Shown: positions 1-7,517 of the stretch, one piece after another
Layout of the letters: each line of letters begins with the position of its first letter
Numbering within the stretch: position 1 is the first letter of the stretch
Origin: MESE01 sp036675035
GTDB lineage: Bacteria; Pseudomonadota; Gammaproteobacteria; Burkholderiales; Burkholderiaceae_D
NCBI GenBank assembly: GCA_036675035.1
Contig: JAKFFO010000199.1
Coordinates: 1-28,061, forward strand
DNA length: 28,061 nucleotides
Direction of reading: 5' to 3'
Translations under genes and position numbers: made by a program
The notes under the pieces: generated by a model
Database searches by the model: none
The model's input: only the letters and a program-made list of their open reading frames with translations
Told to the model about the DNA's origin: nothing

Positions 1-144
1 ATGGCGGAACGCTTCGAGCACGCGCGGCTGCAGCTTGTCGCGGCAGTAGGCGGCCGCCGCATCGCGGACCATCCGTTCGTCGCCGGTCAGTTGCTGGTCC
101 AGCAGCAGCGGATCGTCCCAGTGGAATTGTGCTTTCTGTTTCAT
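1..144 (-). CDS. gcdH: Glutaryl-CoA dehydrogenase, N-terminal part (runs off window)
   Basis: Only the first 48 residues are present; the gene continues past the left edge. The start is ATG at 142-144, preceded by AAAGGGAACGC, a good ribosome binding site. The peptide begins MKQKAQFHWDDPLLLDQQL, followed by TGDERMVRDAAAAYCRDKL, which I recognise as the start of the FAD-dependent glutaryl-CoA dehydrogenases of Burkholderiales. These enzymes convert glutaryl-CoA to crotonyl-CoA and CO2, passing electrons to ETF. It begins 10 bases after the thiolase stop, so it is probably the third gene of the same transcript. Identity is firm for the family; whether the rest is intact cannot be seen. Confidence 0.85.
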   Translation of the reverse strand, partial: MKQKAQFHWDDPLLLDQQLTGDERMVRDAAAAYCRDKLQPRVLEAFRH

Positions 145-154
145 TGCGTTCCCT

Positions 155-1360
155 TTATTGAACTCGTTCGATAACCATTGCCAGACCTTGTCCGACACCG
201 ATGCACAGGCTGACGACCGCATAGCGTCCCTGGCGGCGTGCCAGCTCGCGGCTGGTCGACAGCGCGAGCCGTGCGCCAGATGCGCCGAGCGGGTGGCCGA
301 GCGCAATCGCGCCGCCATTCGGGTTGACACGCGGATCGGTAAAGCTGATGTCGAGCATTTTGAGGCAGCCGAGTACCTGGCTGGCAAATGCTTCGTTGAT
401 TTCAATGATGTCCATGTCGGCCAGCGACAGATTGGCACGGGCCAGCGCCTTGCGAATCGCAAACACCGGGCCGATTCCCATGATGCGCGGCTCGACGCCG
501 GCCGCGGCCGCGGAAAGAATGCGAACCATTGGCGCCTTGCCGGCCTTTTCGCCGGCGGCACGGCTGCCGACCAGCAGCGCTGCAGCGCCGTCATTGACGC
601 CGGATGCATTGCCGGCAGTGACTACGCCACCGTCGAACAGCGCCTTCAGCTTGCCCAGCGTTTCCGCTGTCGTGTCGGCGCGCGGATGTTCATCGGTATC
701 GACGACGACAGGCGGCTTTTTGCGGCCGGTCGGCACGCTGACCGGCAGAATTTCGCCGGTAAAGAATCCATCCTTTGCCGCTGCCGCATATTTTTGCTGC
801 GACGCGAGTGCGAATGCATCGGCGGCGGCACGATCGATTCCAAGGTCATGAGCGACGTTGTCGCCGGTCTCGGGCATCGTGTGTCCGCCATGTTCGGCGA
901 TAACTTTCGGGTTCGGGAATCGTGCGCCGATGGTGCTGTCGAACGCCTTGAACTCGCGGCTGAAAGCGGACTCCGACTTCCCGATCACGAACGGCGCACG
1001 GCTCATGCTTTCGACGCCGCCTGCCAGATACAGGTCGCCTTCGCCTACGGTAATCGCACGTGCCGCATCCACCACCGCCGCCAGTCCGCTCGCGCACAGG
1101 CGATTGACGGTCTGCCCGGGAACCGTTACCGGCAGGCCGGCCGCCAGCAATGCGTTGCGTGCGACATTTCGTGCGTCTTCTCCGGCCTGGTTGGTACAAC
1201 CGAGGATCACGTCCTCGATTTCTGCCGCCGGCCATGGATTGCGTGCAACCAGCGCCTGCATTACCTGCGCTACCAGGTCGTCGGGCCGAACAGGGGCCAA
1301 GGCGCCAGCGTGACGTCCGAAGGGGGTACGTAAACCGTCGTAGATATAAGCATTCAGCAT
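155..1360 (-). CDS. Acetyl-CoA acyltransferase, beta-ketoadipyl-CoA thiolase type
   Basis: A complete 401-residue thiolase. It has the nucleophile in NRLCASG (Cys89), the NEAF motif, His356 in GHPLGASG and the second cysteine in SLCIGVGQG (Cys386), so all three catalytic residues are intact. The length (about 400) and the N-terminus resemble PcaF/PaaJ, which cleave 3-oxoadipyl-CoA to succinyl-CoA and acetyl-CoA. The neighbours (3-hydroxyacyl-CoA dehydrogenase upstream, gcdH downstream) suggest it may instead act on 3-oxopimeloyl-CoA or acetoacetyl-CoA. The start lies 4 bases after the upstream stop, with AAAGAGATC as ribosome binding site, so the genes are probably translationally coupled. 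I leave the symbol empty because pcaF, paaJ and dcaF paralogues cannot be told apart here. Confidence 0.93.
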   Translation of the reverse strand: MLNAYIYDGLRTPFGRHAGALAPVRPDDLVAQVMQALVARNPWPAAEIEDVILGCTNQAGEDARNVARNALLAAGLPVTVPGQTVNRLCASGLAAVVDAARAITVGEGDLYLAGGVESMSRAPFVIGKSESAFSREFKAFDSTIGARFPNPKVIAEHGGHTMPETGDNVAHDLGIDRAAADAFALASQQKYAAAAKDGFFTGEILPVSVPTGRKKPPVVVDTDEHPRADTTAETLGKLKALFDGGVVTAGNASGVNDGAAALLVGSRAAGEKAGKAPMVRILSAAAAGVEPRIMGIGPVFAIRKALARANLSLADMDIIEINEAFASQVLGCLKMLDISFTDPRVNPNGGAIALGHPLGASGARLALSTSRELARRQGRYAVVSLCIGVGQGLAMVIERVQ

Positions 1361-1364
1361 GGGA

Positions 1365-2906
1365 TCAGATCTCTTTATGATGAAGTGAAAGGCCTAGCAT
1401 GGCTCGGCGCTGCAGCCAGGTACTGGGGCGATAGCGAGGATCGCCGGTTTGCTCTTGAAGATTCCTGAGAATAGAGAGTACGACCTTCGGCCCAAGCTGG
1501 TTACCCCAGGCGAGCGGGCCTTGCGGATAGCCAAGTCCGAGCGTAACCGCGCGATCGATATCCAGCGGGTCAGCGATGCCTTGCTGCGCAATTTCGCTGG
1601 CGATATTGATAATGTGCGCGACCACGCGTTGCGCGATCAGGCCGGCGCTGTCACGGATTACGCTTACCTGAGCACCATCGGTTCCAATCAAGCCTCGCGC
1701 CATTTCGCTGTATTCGACAGTGGTGGCAGGGGTCGTCATCACGACGCGGCGGCGGGTCAGGTCGAACAGACTTTCAATTCCGACCGTCCGCGAGGCATCG
1801 AGCTCCTCGCGTGCGCAGCAGGCGCTTGCGTCCTCGCCGAGCGGCGTCACTACGCATAGTGCGCCTGCACTCGGACGATCCGCCTTTTCAAGGTGGACAC
1901 CGCTCCGATTGATCAAGGCTTCGATGCGCTCGGCCAGTTCCGGACGCGCGCGGCTGAGCCAGACGCTGGGAGGAAGAGCAGACGAGGGAGCCGGGTCGGG
2001 TGTCGCTTCCTTCTTGCCGTCCTTGTCGTAACGATAAAAACCATGGCCGACCTTTTTGCCGAACAATCCGGCGATCATCATTTGCCGCGTCAGCCCCTGC
2101 GGCCGGAATCGCGGCTCTTCATAATATTGATGATAGATCGACTCCATGACCGGATGAGATACATCGAGTCCGGTCAGGTCGAACAATTCGCACGGACCAA
2201 GCCGGAAGCCGGCACACTCGCGCAAAATCTTGTCGAGCGTCGGAACGCTCGTGACATCTTCCGCGAGTATGCGCATGCCTTCGGTGCCGAAGCCGCGGCC
2301 CGCGTGATTGACGATGAAGCCGGGCGTATCCTTGGCGCGTACCGCCGTGTGCCCCCAGTGACGGCCGAGCGCCAGCAGGTAGTCGACGACTTCCGGCGCC
2401 GTCATCAAACCGCCGATCGCTTCGACGATTTTCATCAGCGGTACCGGATTAAAGAAGTGGAAACCTGCCACGCGCTCCGGATGCACAAGGCCGGCGGCGA
2501 TCGCGGTGACTGATAATGATGAAGTATTAGTCGCCAGTATCGTGTTGGGGCCGACGATTTGTTCCAGCGCAGCAAACAGGCTCTTTTTGGCATTCAGATC
2601 TTCGACGATTGCCTCGACGATGACATGACAGCCGGCGAGATCATTCAGATCGTTGCATGCTTGCAGTTGCTGGCCTGCCGCGTCGGCGCTCGTCGAATCG
2701 AGCTTGCCTTTCTGAGCCAGCATGCCGAATGTGGCGATCAATGCGTTGCGCGCTTCTGCAGATGCGCCGTCGCGGCTATCGCTCAACCTTACCTGAGCAC
2801 CGGCCAGCGTGGCAATCTGTGCAATTCCGCGACCCATTACGCCGCATCCGATAACGCCTACCACCAGGTCCGATGAAGTGGGCTCAGGATTAGCTTTAGT
2901 ACTCAA
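1365..2906 (-). CDS. 3-hydroxyacyl-CoA dehydrogenase, PaaH/PaaC-like, two-domain
   Basis: 513 residues. The Rossmann domain carries GVIGCGVMGRGIA at residues 17-29. The catalytic His-Glu pair lies in HFFNPVPLMKIVE (His150, Glu162). A first 3HCDH C-terminal domain follows to about residue 300, then a second copy at about 410-505, the arrangement of PaaH/PaaC and other long bacterial 3-hydroxyacyl-CoA dehydrogenases. It oxidises a 3-hydroxyacyl-CoA to the 3-oxoacyl-CoA with NAD+, feeding the thiolase next to it. The start is TTG at 2904-2906; GGGAGAA lies 7 bases upstream and the next residues STKANPEP lead directly into the fold. It is the first gene of the minus-strand operon and faces the ligase/IclR pair across a shared control region. 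There is no fused hydratase domain, so the enoyl-CoA hydratase must be encoded elsewhere. Confidence 0.93.
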   Translation of the reverse strand: MSTKANPEPTSSDLVVGVIGCGVMGRGIAQIATLAGAQVRLSDSRDGASAEARNALIATFGMLAQKGKLDSTSADAAGQQLQACNDLNDLAGCHVIVEAIVEDLNAKKSLFAALEQIVGPNTILATNTSSLSVTAIAAGLVHPERVAGFHFFNPVPLMKIVEAIGGLMTAPEVVDYLLALGRHWGHTAVRAKDTPGFIVNHAGRGFGTEGMRILAEDVTSVPTLDKILRECAGFRLGPCELFDLTGLDVSHPVMESIYHQYYEEPRFRPQGLTRQMMIAGLFGKKVGHGFYRYDKDGKKEATPDPAPSSALPPSVWLSRARPELAERIEALINRSGVHLEKADRPSAGALCVVTPLGEDASACCAREELDASRTVGIESLFDLTRRRVVMTTPATTVEYSEMARGLIGTDGAQVSVIRDSAGLIAQRVVAHIINIASEIAQQGIADPLDIDRAVTLGLGYPQGPLAWGNQLGPKVVLSILRNLQEQTGDPRYRPSTWLQRRAMLGLSLHHKEI

Positions 2907-2959
2907 TCGGATTCTCCCGGTGGTGTGGTGACTATCGCAGCGCTCGGCTGATCACAAAA

Positions 2960-2974
2960 TTCTGCAATGCGGAA
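2960..2974. promoter_or_regulatory. Candidate IclR operator, copy 1
   Basis: The sequence TTCTGCAATGCGGAA is an inverted repeat around a central base (TTCYGCA-N-TGCRGAA, with only the fourth base of each arm mismatched). A near-copy lies 120 bases away. IclR-family proteins commonly bind 13-15 base palindromes between divergent genes, and an IclR gene is two genes away. The assignment to this regulator is inference. Confidence 0.5.
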
Positions 2975-3079
2975 CTATGATGTCTAAAACGGAACTGTAT
3001 TTGGATTGAGCCGATCTGTCAAGCCGCAGAGAGTTAATCAAATGCAACAGTTAAGCAATCAAAGGAAAGTTTTGCAATG

Positions 3080-3094
3080 TACTGCAATGCAGAA
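3080..3094. promoter_or_regulatory. Candidate IclR operator, copy 2
   Basis: The sequence TACTGCAATGCAGAA contains the perfect 11-base palindrome CTGCA-A-TGCAG and matches copy 1 at 13 of 15 positions. A partial third copy, TTTGCAATG, overlaps just upstream at 3071-3079. The copies lie on opposite sides of the divergent region, one nearer each gene, as expected for coordinated control. Confidence 0.5.
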
Positions 3095-3102
3095 TAAAAT
3101 TC

Positions 3103-3116
3103 TGAAAAATATTTCA
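3103..3116. promoter_or_regulatory. Palindrome TGAAA-N4-TTTCA
   Basis: TGAAAAATATTTCA is an inverted repeat with 5-base arms. It resembles the E. coli IclR-type site (TGGAAA-N3-TTTCCA) and lies 9 bases from operator copy 2. It could be a second class of site or part of an AT-rich promoter. Confidence 0.3.
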
Positions 3117-3209
3117 AACAGACGCGACTGGCACTTTATTGGCCCTGGTAGCTGCCGGAATCAAATACTGCCGGATGATTGAACCAGTCGCCGTTCGAGG
3201 AGACGACAT

Positions 3210-4763
3210 TTGAACCAATTCACGAAGACGGTAGAACTACCCCGTTACATCCACGACGTATTTTTGCCATGGGCCGCCAGCCATCCGGACCACATTGCGC
3301 TAACCGACACCGATAACACTATAACTTATGGCGAATTGAGCGGTGTGGTTGATGCTGCGGCCGACCGGCTGCGTTCGGCTGGCGTACGCGCCGGCGATCG
3401 GGTTTTGCTGGTGGCGGAAAATTCGGTTGCGCTGGCAGTTTGTATTCTGGCAGTCAGCCGGCTTGGTGCCTGGTCCGCCAGCGTCAATGCGCGGCTGTCG
3501 GATCGCGAGATCGATAACTTCCTGTCGCACTCGGGTGCGCGGCTGGCAATTTACTTTGGCGCCGCATCGCCGCCGGCTCGCGAGCACGGCATGGCACGTG
3601 GCGCGGAGGCGCAGGTCTGGCAAGGGATCGGCGAGCTATTGGTTGGGGCTTTAAACACGCAAACATCGGTTGAGCCGGTTGAGCAGGATCCGGCCAGACG
3701 GGTTGCGGCAATGGTGTATACCTCCGGCACGACCGGAGCTCCAAAAGCGGTGATGCTGACGCACGCGAACCTGGTTTTCATCGGGAATAACAATCGCAAG
3801 CTGCGGCGGCTGACACCCGACGATGTCATCTACGGTGTATTGCCGCTCTCGCATGTGTACGGATTGTCGGCATTGCTGGTCGCCGCGTTGATGAGCGGAT
3901 CCGCGTTGCAGCTGGTGCCGAGGTTTCAGGCCAGGGCGCTGGCGCATGCGCTGGCAGAAGACCGCATCACCGTATTGCACGGAGCGCCCGCAATGTATGC
4001 AAAATTGCTTGAGCTGGGCGCCGAAAACGGCCCACTGCTGAGGGCGCCGCATCTGCGCATTGCCCAGTCCGGAGGAGCGCCGCTGACATCGCCGGTCAAG
4101 CAGGGATTTGAAAAAACGTTTGGCATCGTGCTGCAGAATGGCTACGGCATGACCGAAGCTTCTCCGTCGATTTGCCAGACCAGGCTCGATGCGCCGCGCA
4201 GCGATTGTTCGGTCGGTGCGATGATACCGGGCATAGAAGTTCGTTTGAACGGTGCGGAACGAGATCCGGCCGGCGTGGGTGAAATCTGGGTGCGGGGACC
4301 GAACGTGATGAAAGGCTATTACCGGGCTCCGGAGTTGACGGCTGAAGTCGTTACTGCGGATGGGTGGCTGAAAACCGGCGATCTGGCGCGCATGGAGCCG
4401 GATGGCGCGGTTTTCATTGTCGGGCGCAGCAAGGAGTTGATTATCCGCTCGGGATTCAACGTTTACCCGATTGAAGTCGAGCAGGTGTTGAACACGTATC
4501 CTGGTGTCGTACAATCCGCAGTGGTCGGTCGAGACGTGCCCGGCAATGAAGAGGTCGTCGCATTTATCGAATCGTCGGCGAGTGCGACAATCGACCTGGA
4601 TGATCTATTGGCCTACCTGAAGAACGGACTGTCCCCTTACAAGATTCCATCCGAAATCATCATCCTGGAACACTTGCCGGCAGCCGCGACCGGGAAAATC
4701 CTCAAAAAGGAATTGCAGAAGCTAGCCGCCGAACGCCGTGCCTCCGGACGCACATATTCTTGA
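3210..4763 (+). CDS. AMP-forming acyl-CoA synthetase/ligase (class I adenylate-forming)
   Basis: 517 residues with all family signatures. These are the P-loop YTSGTTGAPKA (170-180), YGMTE (312-316), the TGD motif (389-391), the hinge GRSKELIIRSGFNVYPIEVE (405-424) and the catalytic lysine in AATGKILKKEL (Lys496). The enzyme activates a carboxylic acid to acyl-AMP and then acyl-CoA. The substrate cannot be read from sequence; the neighbouring beta-oxidation genes and gcdH suggest a dicarboxylic or medium-chain acid rather than an aromatic one. The start is TTG at 3210, chosen because GAGGAG ends 7 bases upstream. It is followed after 24 bases by the IclR gene, probably one transcript, and faces the dehydrogenase operon. 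Cytoplasmic; no membrane segment. Confidence 0.92.
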   Translation: MNQFTKTVELPRYIHDVFLPWAASHPDHIALTDTDNTITYGELSGVVDAAADRLRSAGVRAGDRVLLVAENSVALAVCILAVSRLGAWSASVNARLSDREIDNFLSHSGARLAIYFGAASPPAREHGMARGAEAQVWQGIGELLVGALNTQTSVEPVEQDPARRVAAMVYTSGTTGAPKAVMLTHANLVFIGNNNRKLRRLTPDDVIYGVLPLSHVYGLSALLVAALMSGSALQLVPRFQARALAHALAEDRITVLHGAPAMYAKLLELGAENGPLLRAPHLRIAQSGGAPLTSPVKQGFEKTFGIVLQNGYGMTEASPSICQTRLDAPRSDCSVGAMIPGIEVRLNGAERDPAGVGEIWVRGPNVMKGYYRAPELTAEVVTADGWLKTGDLARMEPDGAVFIVGRSKELIIRSGFNVYPIEVEQVLNTYPGVVQSAVVGRDVPGNEEVVAFIESSASATIDLDDLLAYLKNGLSPYKIPSEIIILEHLPAAATGKILKKELQKLAAERRASGRTYS

Positions 4764-4787
4764 ATCGTTTTTCTAAAGATAAAAATC

Positions 4788-5609
4788 ATGCTAGAACAGA
4801 TTAACGACGATTTTCCCGTGCCGGCAAAACCGAATATCAAGGAAGACCGGCATTTCGTTACGGCCTTGGCGCGCGGCCTTGAGTTGCTGGCCTGCTTTCG
4901 TTCCGGCGACAAGCTGCTCGGAAATCAGGAACTGGCCGAGCGCAGCAAGCTGCCGAAGTCCACTGTGTCGCGTCTGACTTATACGCTGACCAAACTCGGG
5001 TATCTGCAATACGACGAACATCTGGGCAAATACCGGCTGGGCACGGCGACGCTGGCGCTGGGCAGCGCCATGCTGTCCAAGCTCGATATCAGGCAGCTGG
5101 CGCGGCCGATGATGCTGGAACTGGCAAATTTTTCGCATGCGATGGTATCGCTTGGCATGCGAGATCGATTGAGCATGATCTATGTCGAGAACTGCCGCAG
5201 CCAGGCAGCATTGACGCTGAGCCTCGACGTCGGTGCGCGTATTCCGATTGCTACCACTGCGATGGGAAGAGCATATCTTGCCGAAGTTTCTGCCAGCGAG
5301 CGCGATGAGATTCTCGAACGGGTACGCGAAATAGACGAAGTGGCATGGCCGAGCTTGCGAGAAAAAGTACTGCGCTCCATTGACGAGCACAAAGAGCTTG
5401 GTTGTTGCACTTCATTCGGTGACTGGCAACCGGATGTCAATGCGATTGCCATCGCATTCCGGCCCAGCGAAGGCGGGGCGCCGCTAAGCATCAACTGCGG
5501 TGGACCCGCGTTTAACCTGTCACCGGAATTTCTGCTGCAGGAAGTGCGCCCGCGTTTGCTCGAAATTATCAGACAGCTCAAGCGTCCGTTGATCGGAAAT
5601 TTCAGCTGA
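4788..5609 (+). CDS. IclR-family transcriptional regulator
   Basis: 273 residues, the usual family length plus a short N-terminal extension. The winged helix-turn-helix spans about residues 20-85 (FVTALARGLELLACF, then the recognition helix in LPKSTVSRLTYTL). The IclR effector domain follows (about 95-265), with the typical segments GARIPIATTAMGRAYLAE and GWTT-like CTSFGDWQPDVNAIAIAF. The family binds palindromes and responds to small organic acids or CoA-pathway intermediates. Its place beside the ligase, and the twin palindromes in the divergent region, suggest that it controls this catabolic cluster and may sense the substrate or an intermediate. The ribosome binding site is weak (AAAGATAAAAATC before ATG). 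Activator or repressor cannot be decided. Confidence 0.92.
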   Translation: MLEQINDDFPVPAKPNIKEDRHFVTALARGLELLACFRSGDKLLGNQELAERSKLPKSTVSRLTYTLTKLGYLQYDEHLGKYRLGTATLALGSAMLSKLDIRQLARPMMLELANFSHAMVSLGMRDRLSMIYVENCRSQAALTLSLDVGARIPIATTAMGRAYLAEVSASERDEILERVREIDEVAWPSLREKVLRSIDEHKELGCCTSFGDWQPDVNAIAIAFRPSEGGAPLSINCGGPAFNLSPEFLLQEVRPRLLEIIRQLKRPLIGNFS

Positions 5610-5654
5610 CGTGAAAAGGCGCCTGCGTGATTGTATATGCCCACCCGGCCGGCA

Positions 5655-7343
5655 TCACTGGACCAGCGCCTGCGGCTTGCCGAAAAAATAGCCTTGTCCC
5701 ATTGCGACACCGAAATCGCGCAGCATATCGGCCGTCCTCGAATCCTCGACCCATTCTGCAATTACGGTCAGGCCGAAAACCTTTGAAATTTCGACCATGG
5801 CACGTACGAACACCTGATCGTGCGGGTTTTTCGTCAGATTGACGATGAACGAACCATCCAGCTTCAGATAGTCGAAATCCAGTTCCTTGATATAGTAGAA
5901 CGACGAAAAACCGACCCCGAAATCGTCCAGTGCAAACCGGCATCCGAGACTTTTGATGCGCTGTACGAAATGCCTTACCTCACCGAGGTTATAAAAGGCG
6001 GCTGTTTCGGTCAGTTCAAAGATAATGCGCGAAGGGTCCAGCTTCAAACTCTCGATCCGATTTTCTATGAACTGCAATAATTCCGGGTCGCCGATCGATT
6101 TTCCCGAAAGATTGATTGCAATGCCCATACCATCGGGAAGGCGGGAAACGTCTCGAAGGCAGACTTCAACCACAGCGCGGTCCAGGCGGCCAATCAGTCC
6201 GAAAACTTCGCAGGTTTTCACCAGTTCCCCGGTGTTGCAGACTTTCCCGTCGTCGTCCACCAGGCGGAGCAATGATTCACAATGTGTGGTTTTTCCGGTG
6301 GTCAGATCAATGATCGGTTGATAATGCATCGACATACGGCTTCTGTCGTCCAGCGCGGCGCGTACCAAGGCCAGCGTATTGAGTTGATGTGCCAGTTCAT
6401 GCTTGTGGATTTCGTCGGCGCCGCTATACACATGAATGCGACTGCGGCTGTGTTCGCGTGCCAGATGCAATGCAAAATCCGCATGATTAAGCAATTCCTC
6501 GACTTCGATGCCGGGGTGAGTGCATGCACCGCCGACAATCAGGTTCAAGCTGAACGCCTCACCTGCAAGAACCATTTTGGCCGCTTCGACATCGGCCATT
6601 ACTCCTTGTGCTCTTTCATGCACCTGCGCCTGGGAAACGCCGTCAAAGTAGATCGCGAACAGATCACCGCCGAATCTGGCGAGCACATCGCAGGGGCGGA
6701 TCAGGCCTGACAAGGTTATCGCCGCGAACTGCAGCACCTTATTGCCGGCAACCCGGCCATAGCTGTGATTGATATGGTTCAGACCATTGATTTTGACCAG
6801 CATCAGGGCGCCGTCGCTGGCATCCGTACGGGCCACTTGAGTTCGATTGGACAAGCGGCGCAAAAATTCGCCCTTGTTAATCAGATTGGTCAGCGGATCT
6901 TGCTGCGCCAGTTTCTCGGCCTCCAGCGCGGTATTGCGGTCGTTTCGATACTTGGCCATGACTTCGCTGACGGTCTGGCGAAGGTGTTCGAAACGCAGTG
7001 GCTTGATCAGGTATCCGTAGGCGCCGCGGCGCATCGAAGCCAAAGCATGCTCCGCGTCGTCATAGTTGGTCGACATGATGAAGAGCGGCGCGCGCGGTCT
7101 GGCGCGGGCGACGTCCAGCAGATCCAGGCCGTTCATTCCCGGCATCGCAATATCACACAAGACCAGGTCAACCGGATAGTGGCCTATCCAATCCAGCGCT
7201 TCTTCGCTGCTGGCGGCCATCGATACCGTAAACCCAAGCTTCTCCAGCATCGCTTTTCCAAGAAGACGCTCGACCAGGCCGTCGTCAACTACCAGCGCAT
7301 TTTTGGCGACTTGGGTTTCTTCTCTTGCCAGGGTATCTTCCAT
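5655..7343 (-). CDS. Response regulator with degenerate GGDEF and EAL domain (probable c-di-GMP phosphodiesterase)
   Basis: 562 residues from the ATG at 7343. I choose this over TTG 7382 and ATG 7370 because AGGAG lies 6 bases ahead of it. The REC domain (14-130) has acidic Asp20-Asp21, phospho-acceptor Asp64 and Lys114. The GGDEF-like domain (about 150-310) has GGDLF at 225-229, and the usual metal-binding aspartate is replaced in MLVKING, so cyclase activity is unlikely. The EAL domain (about 320-560) has ESLLR (Glu356), NLS (Asn411), ELTET (Glu443), DDFG (Asp473-474), Lys494 and Glu530, so the phosphodiesterase residues are present. Likely role: phosphorylation-controlled breakdown of cyclic di-GMP, with the dead GGDEF domain perhaps binding GTP. 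No sensor kinase lies beside it. It is convergent with the IclR gene. Confidence 0.9.
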   Translation of the reverse strand: MEDTLAREETQVAKNALVVDDGLVERLLGKAMLEKLGFTVSMAASSEEALDWIGHYPVDLVLCDIAMPGMNGLDLLDVARARPRAPLFIMSTNYDDAEHALASMRRGAYGYLIKPLRFEHLRQTVSEVMAKYRNDRNTALEAEKLAQQDPLTNLINKGEFLRRLSNRTQVARTDASDGALMLVKINGLNHINHSYGRVAGNKVLQFAAITLSGLIRPCDVLARFGGDLFAIYFDGVSQAQVHERAQGVMADVEAAKMVLAGEAFSLNLIVGGACTHPGIEVEELLNHADFALHLAREHSRSRIHVYSGADEIHKHELAHQLNTLALVRAALDDRSRMSMHYQPIIDLTTGKTTHCESLLRLVDDDGKVCNTGELVKTCEVFGLIGRLDRAVVEVCLRDVSRLPDGMGIAINLSGKSIGDPELLQFIENRIESLKLDPSRIIFELTETAAFYNLGEVRHFVQRIKSLGCRFALDDFGVGFSSFYYIKELDFDYLKLDGSFIVNLTKNPHDQVFVRAMVEISKVFGLTVIAEWVEDSRTADMLRDFGVAMGQGYFFGKPQALVQ

Positions 7344-7517
7344 CACTGACTCCTGCTCCCGGATGTTCATTGCTGCAAACAAGGAATAATCGTTCCCTGT
7401 GCAGCAATCGACCGAAACGATTTTCCGAATACGCTCGATGCACTGGCTAGAGTATCAAGGAAATTCTTGTTGCTGCGCGACAATATTTTACATTTCCGTA
7501 ATATATATTAAATTCTT

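Larger units (their letters stand above)
2907..3209. other. Divergent control region of the acyl-CoA catabolic cluster
   Basis: A 303-base AT-richer stretch separating the minus-strand dehydrogenase/thiolase/gcdH genes from the plus-strand ligase/IclR genes. It carries two near-identical 15-base palindromes (2960-2974 and 3080-3094), a different palindrome at 3103-3116, and a repeat of CGGAACT at 2970-2976 and 2990-2996. No coding ORF is convincing. The arrangement suggests that one IclR protein controls both directions. I could not pick out sigma-70 boxes with confidence. Confidence 0.6.

Noticed and set aside
158..1333. Long plus-strand ORF of 391 codons
   Set aside because: It lies wholly opposite the thiolase gene, has an Arg/Ala/Cys-rich composition typical of antisense frames in GC-rich DNA, and shows no family motif.
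3651..4514. Minus-strand ORF of 287 codons inside the ligase gene
   Set aside because: Antisense frame to a complete ligase with all motifs; no ribosome binding site or domain.
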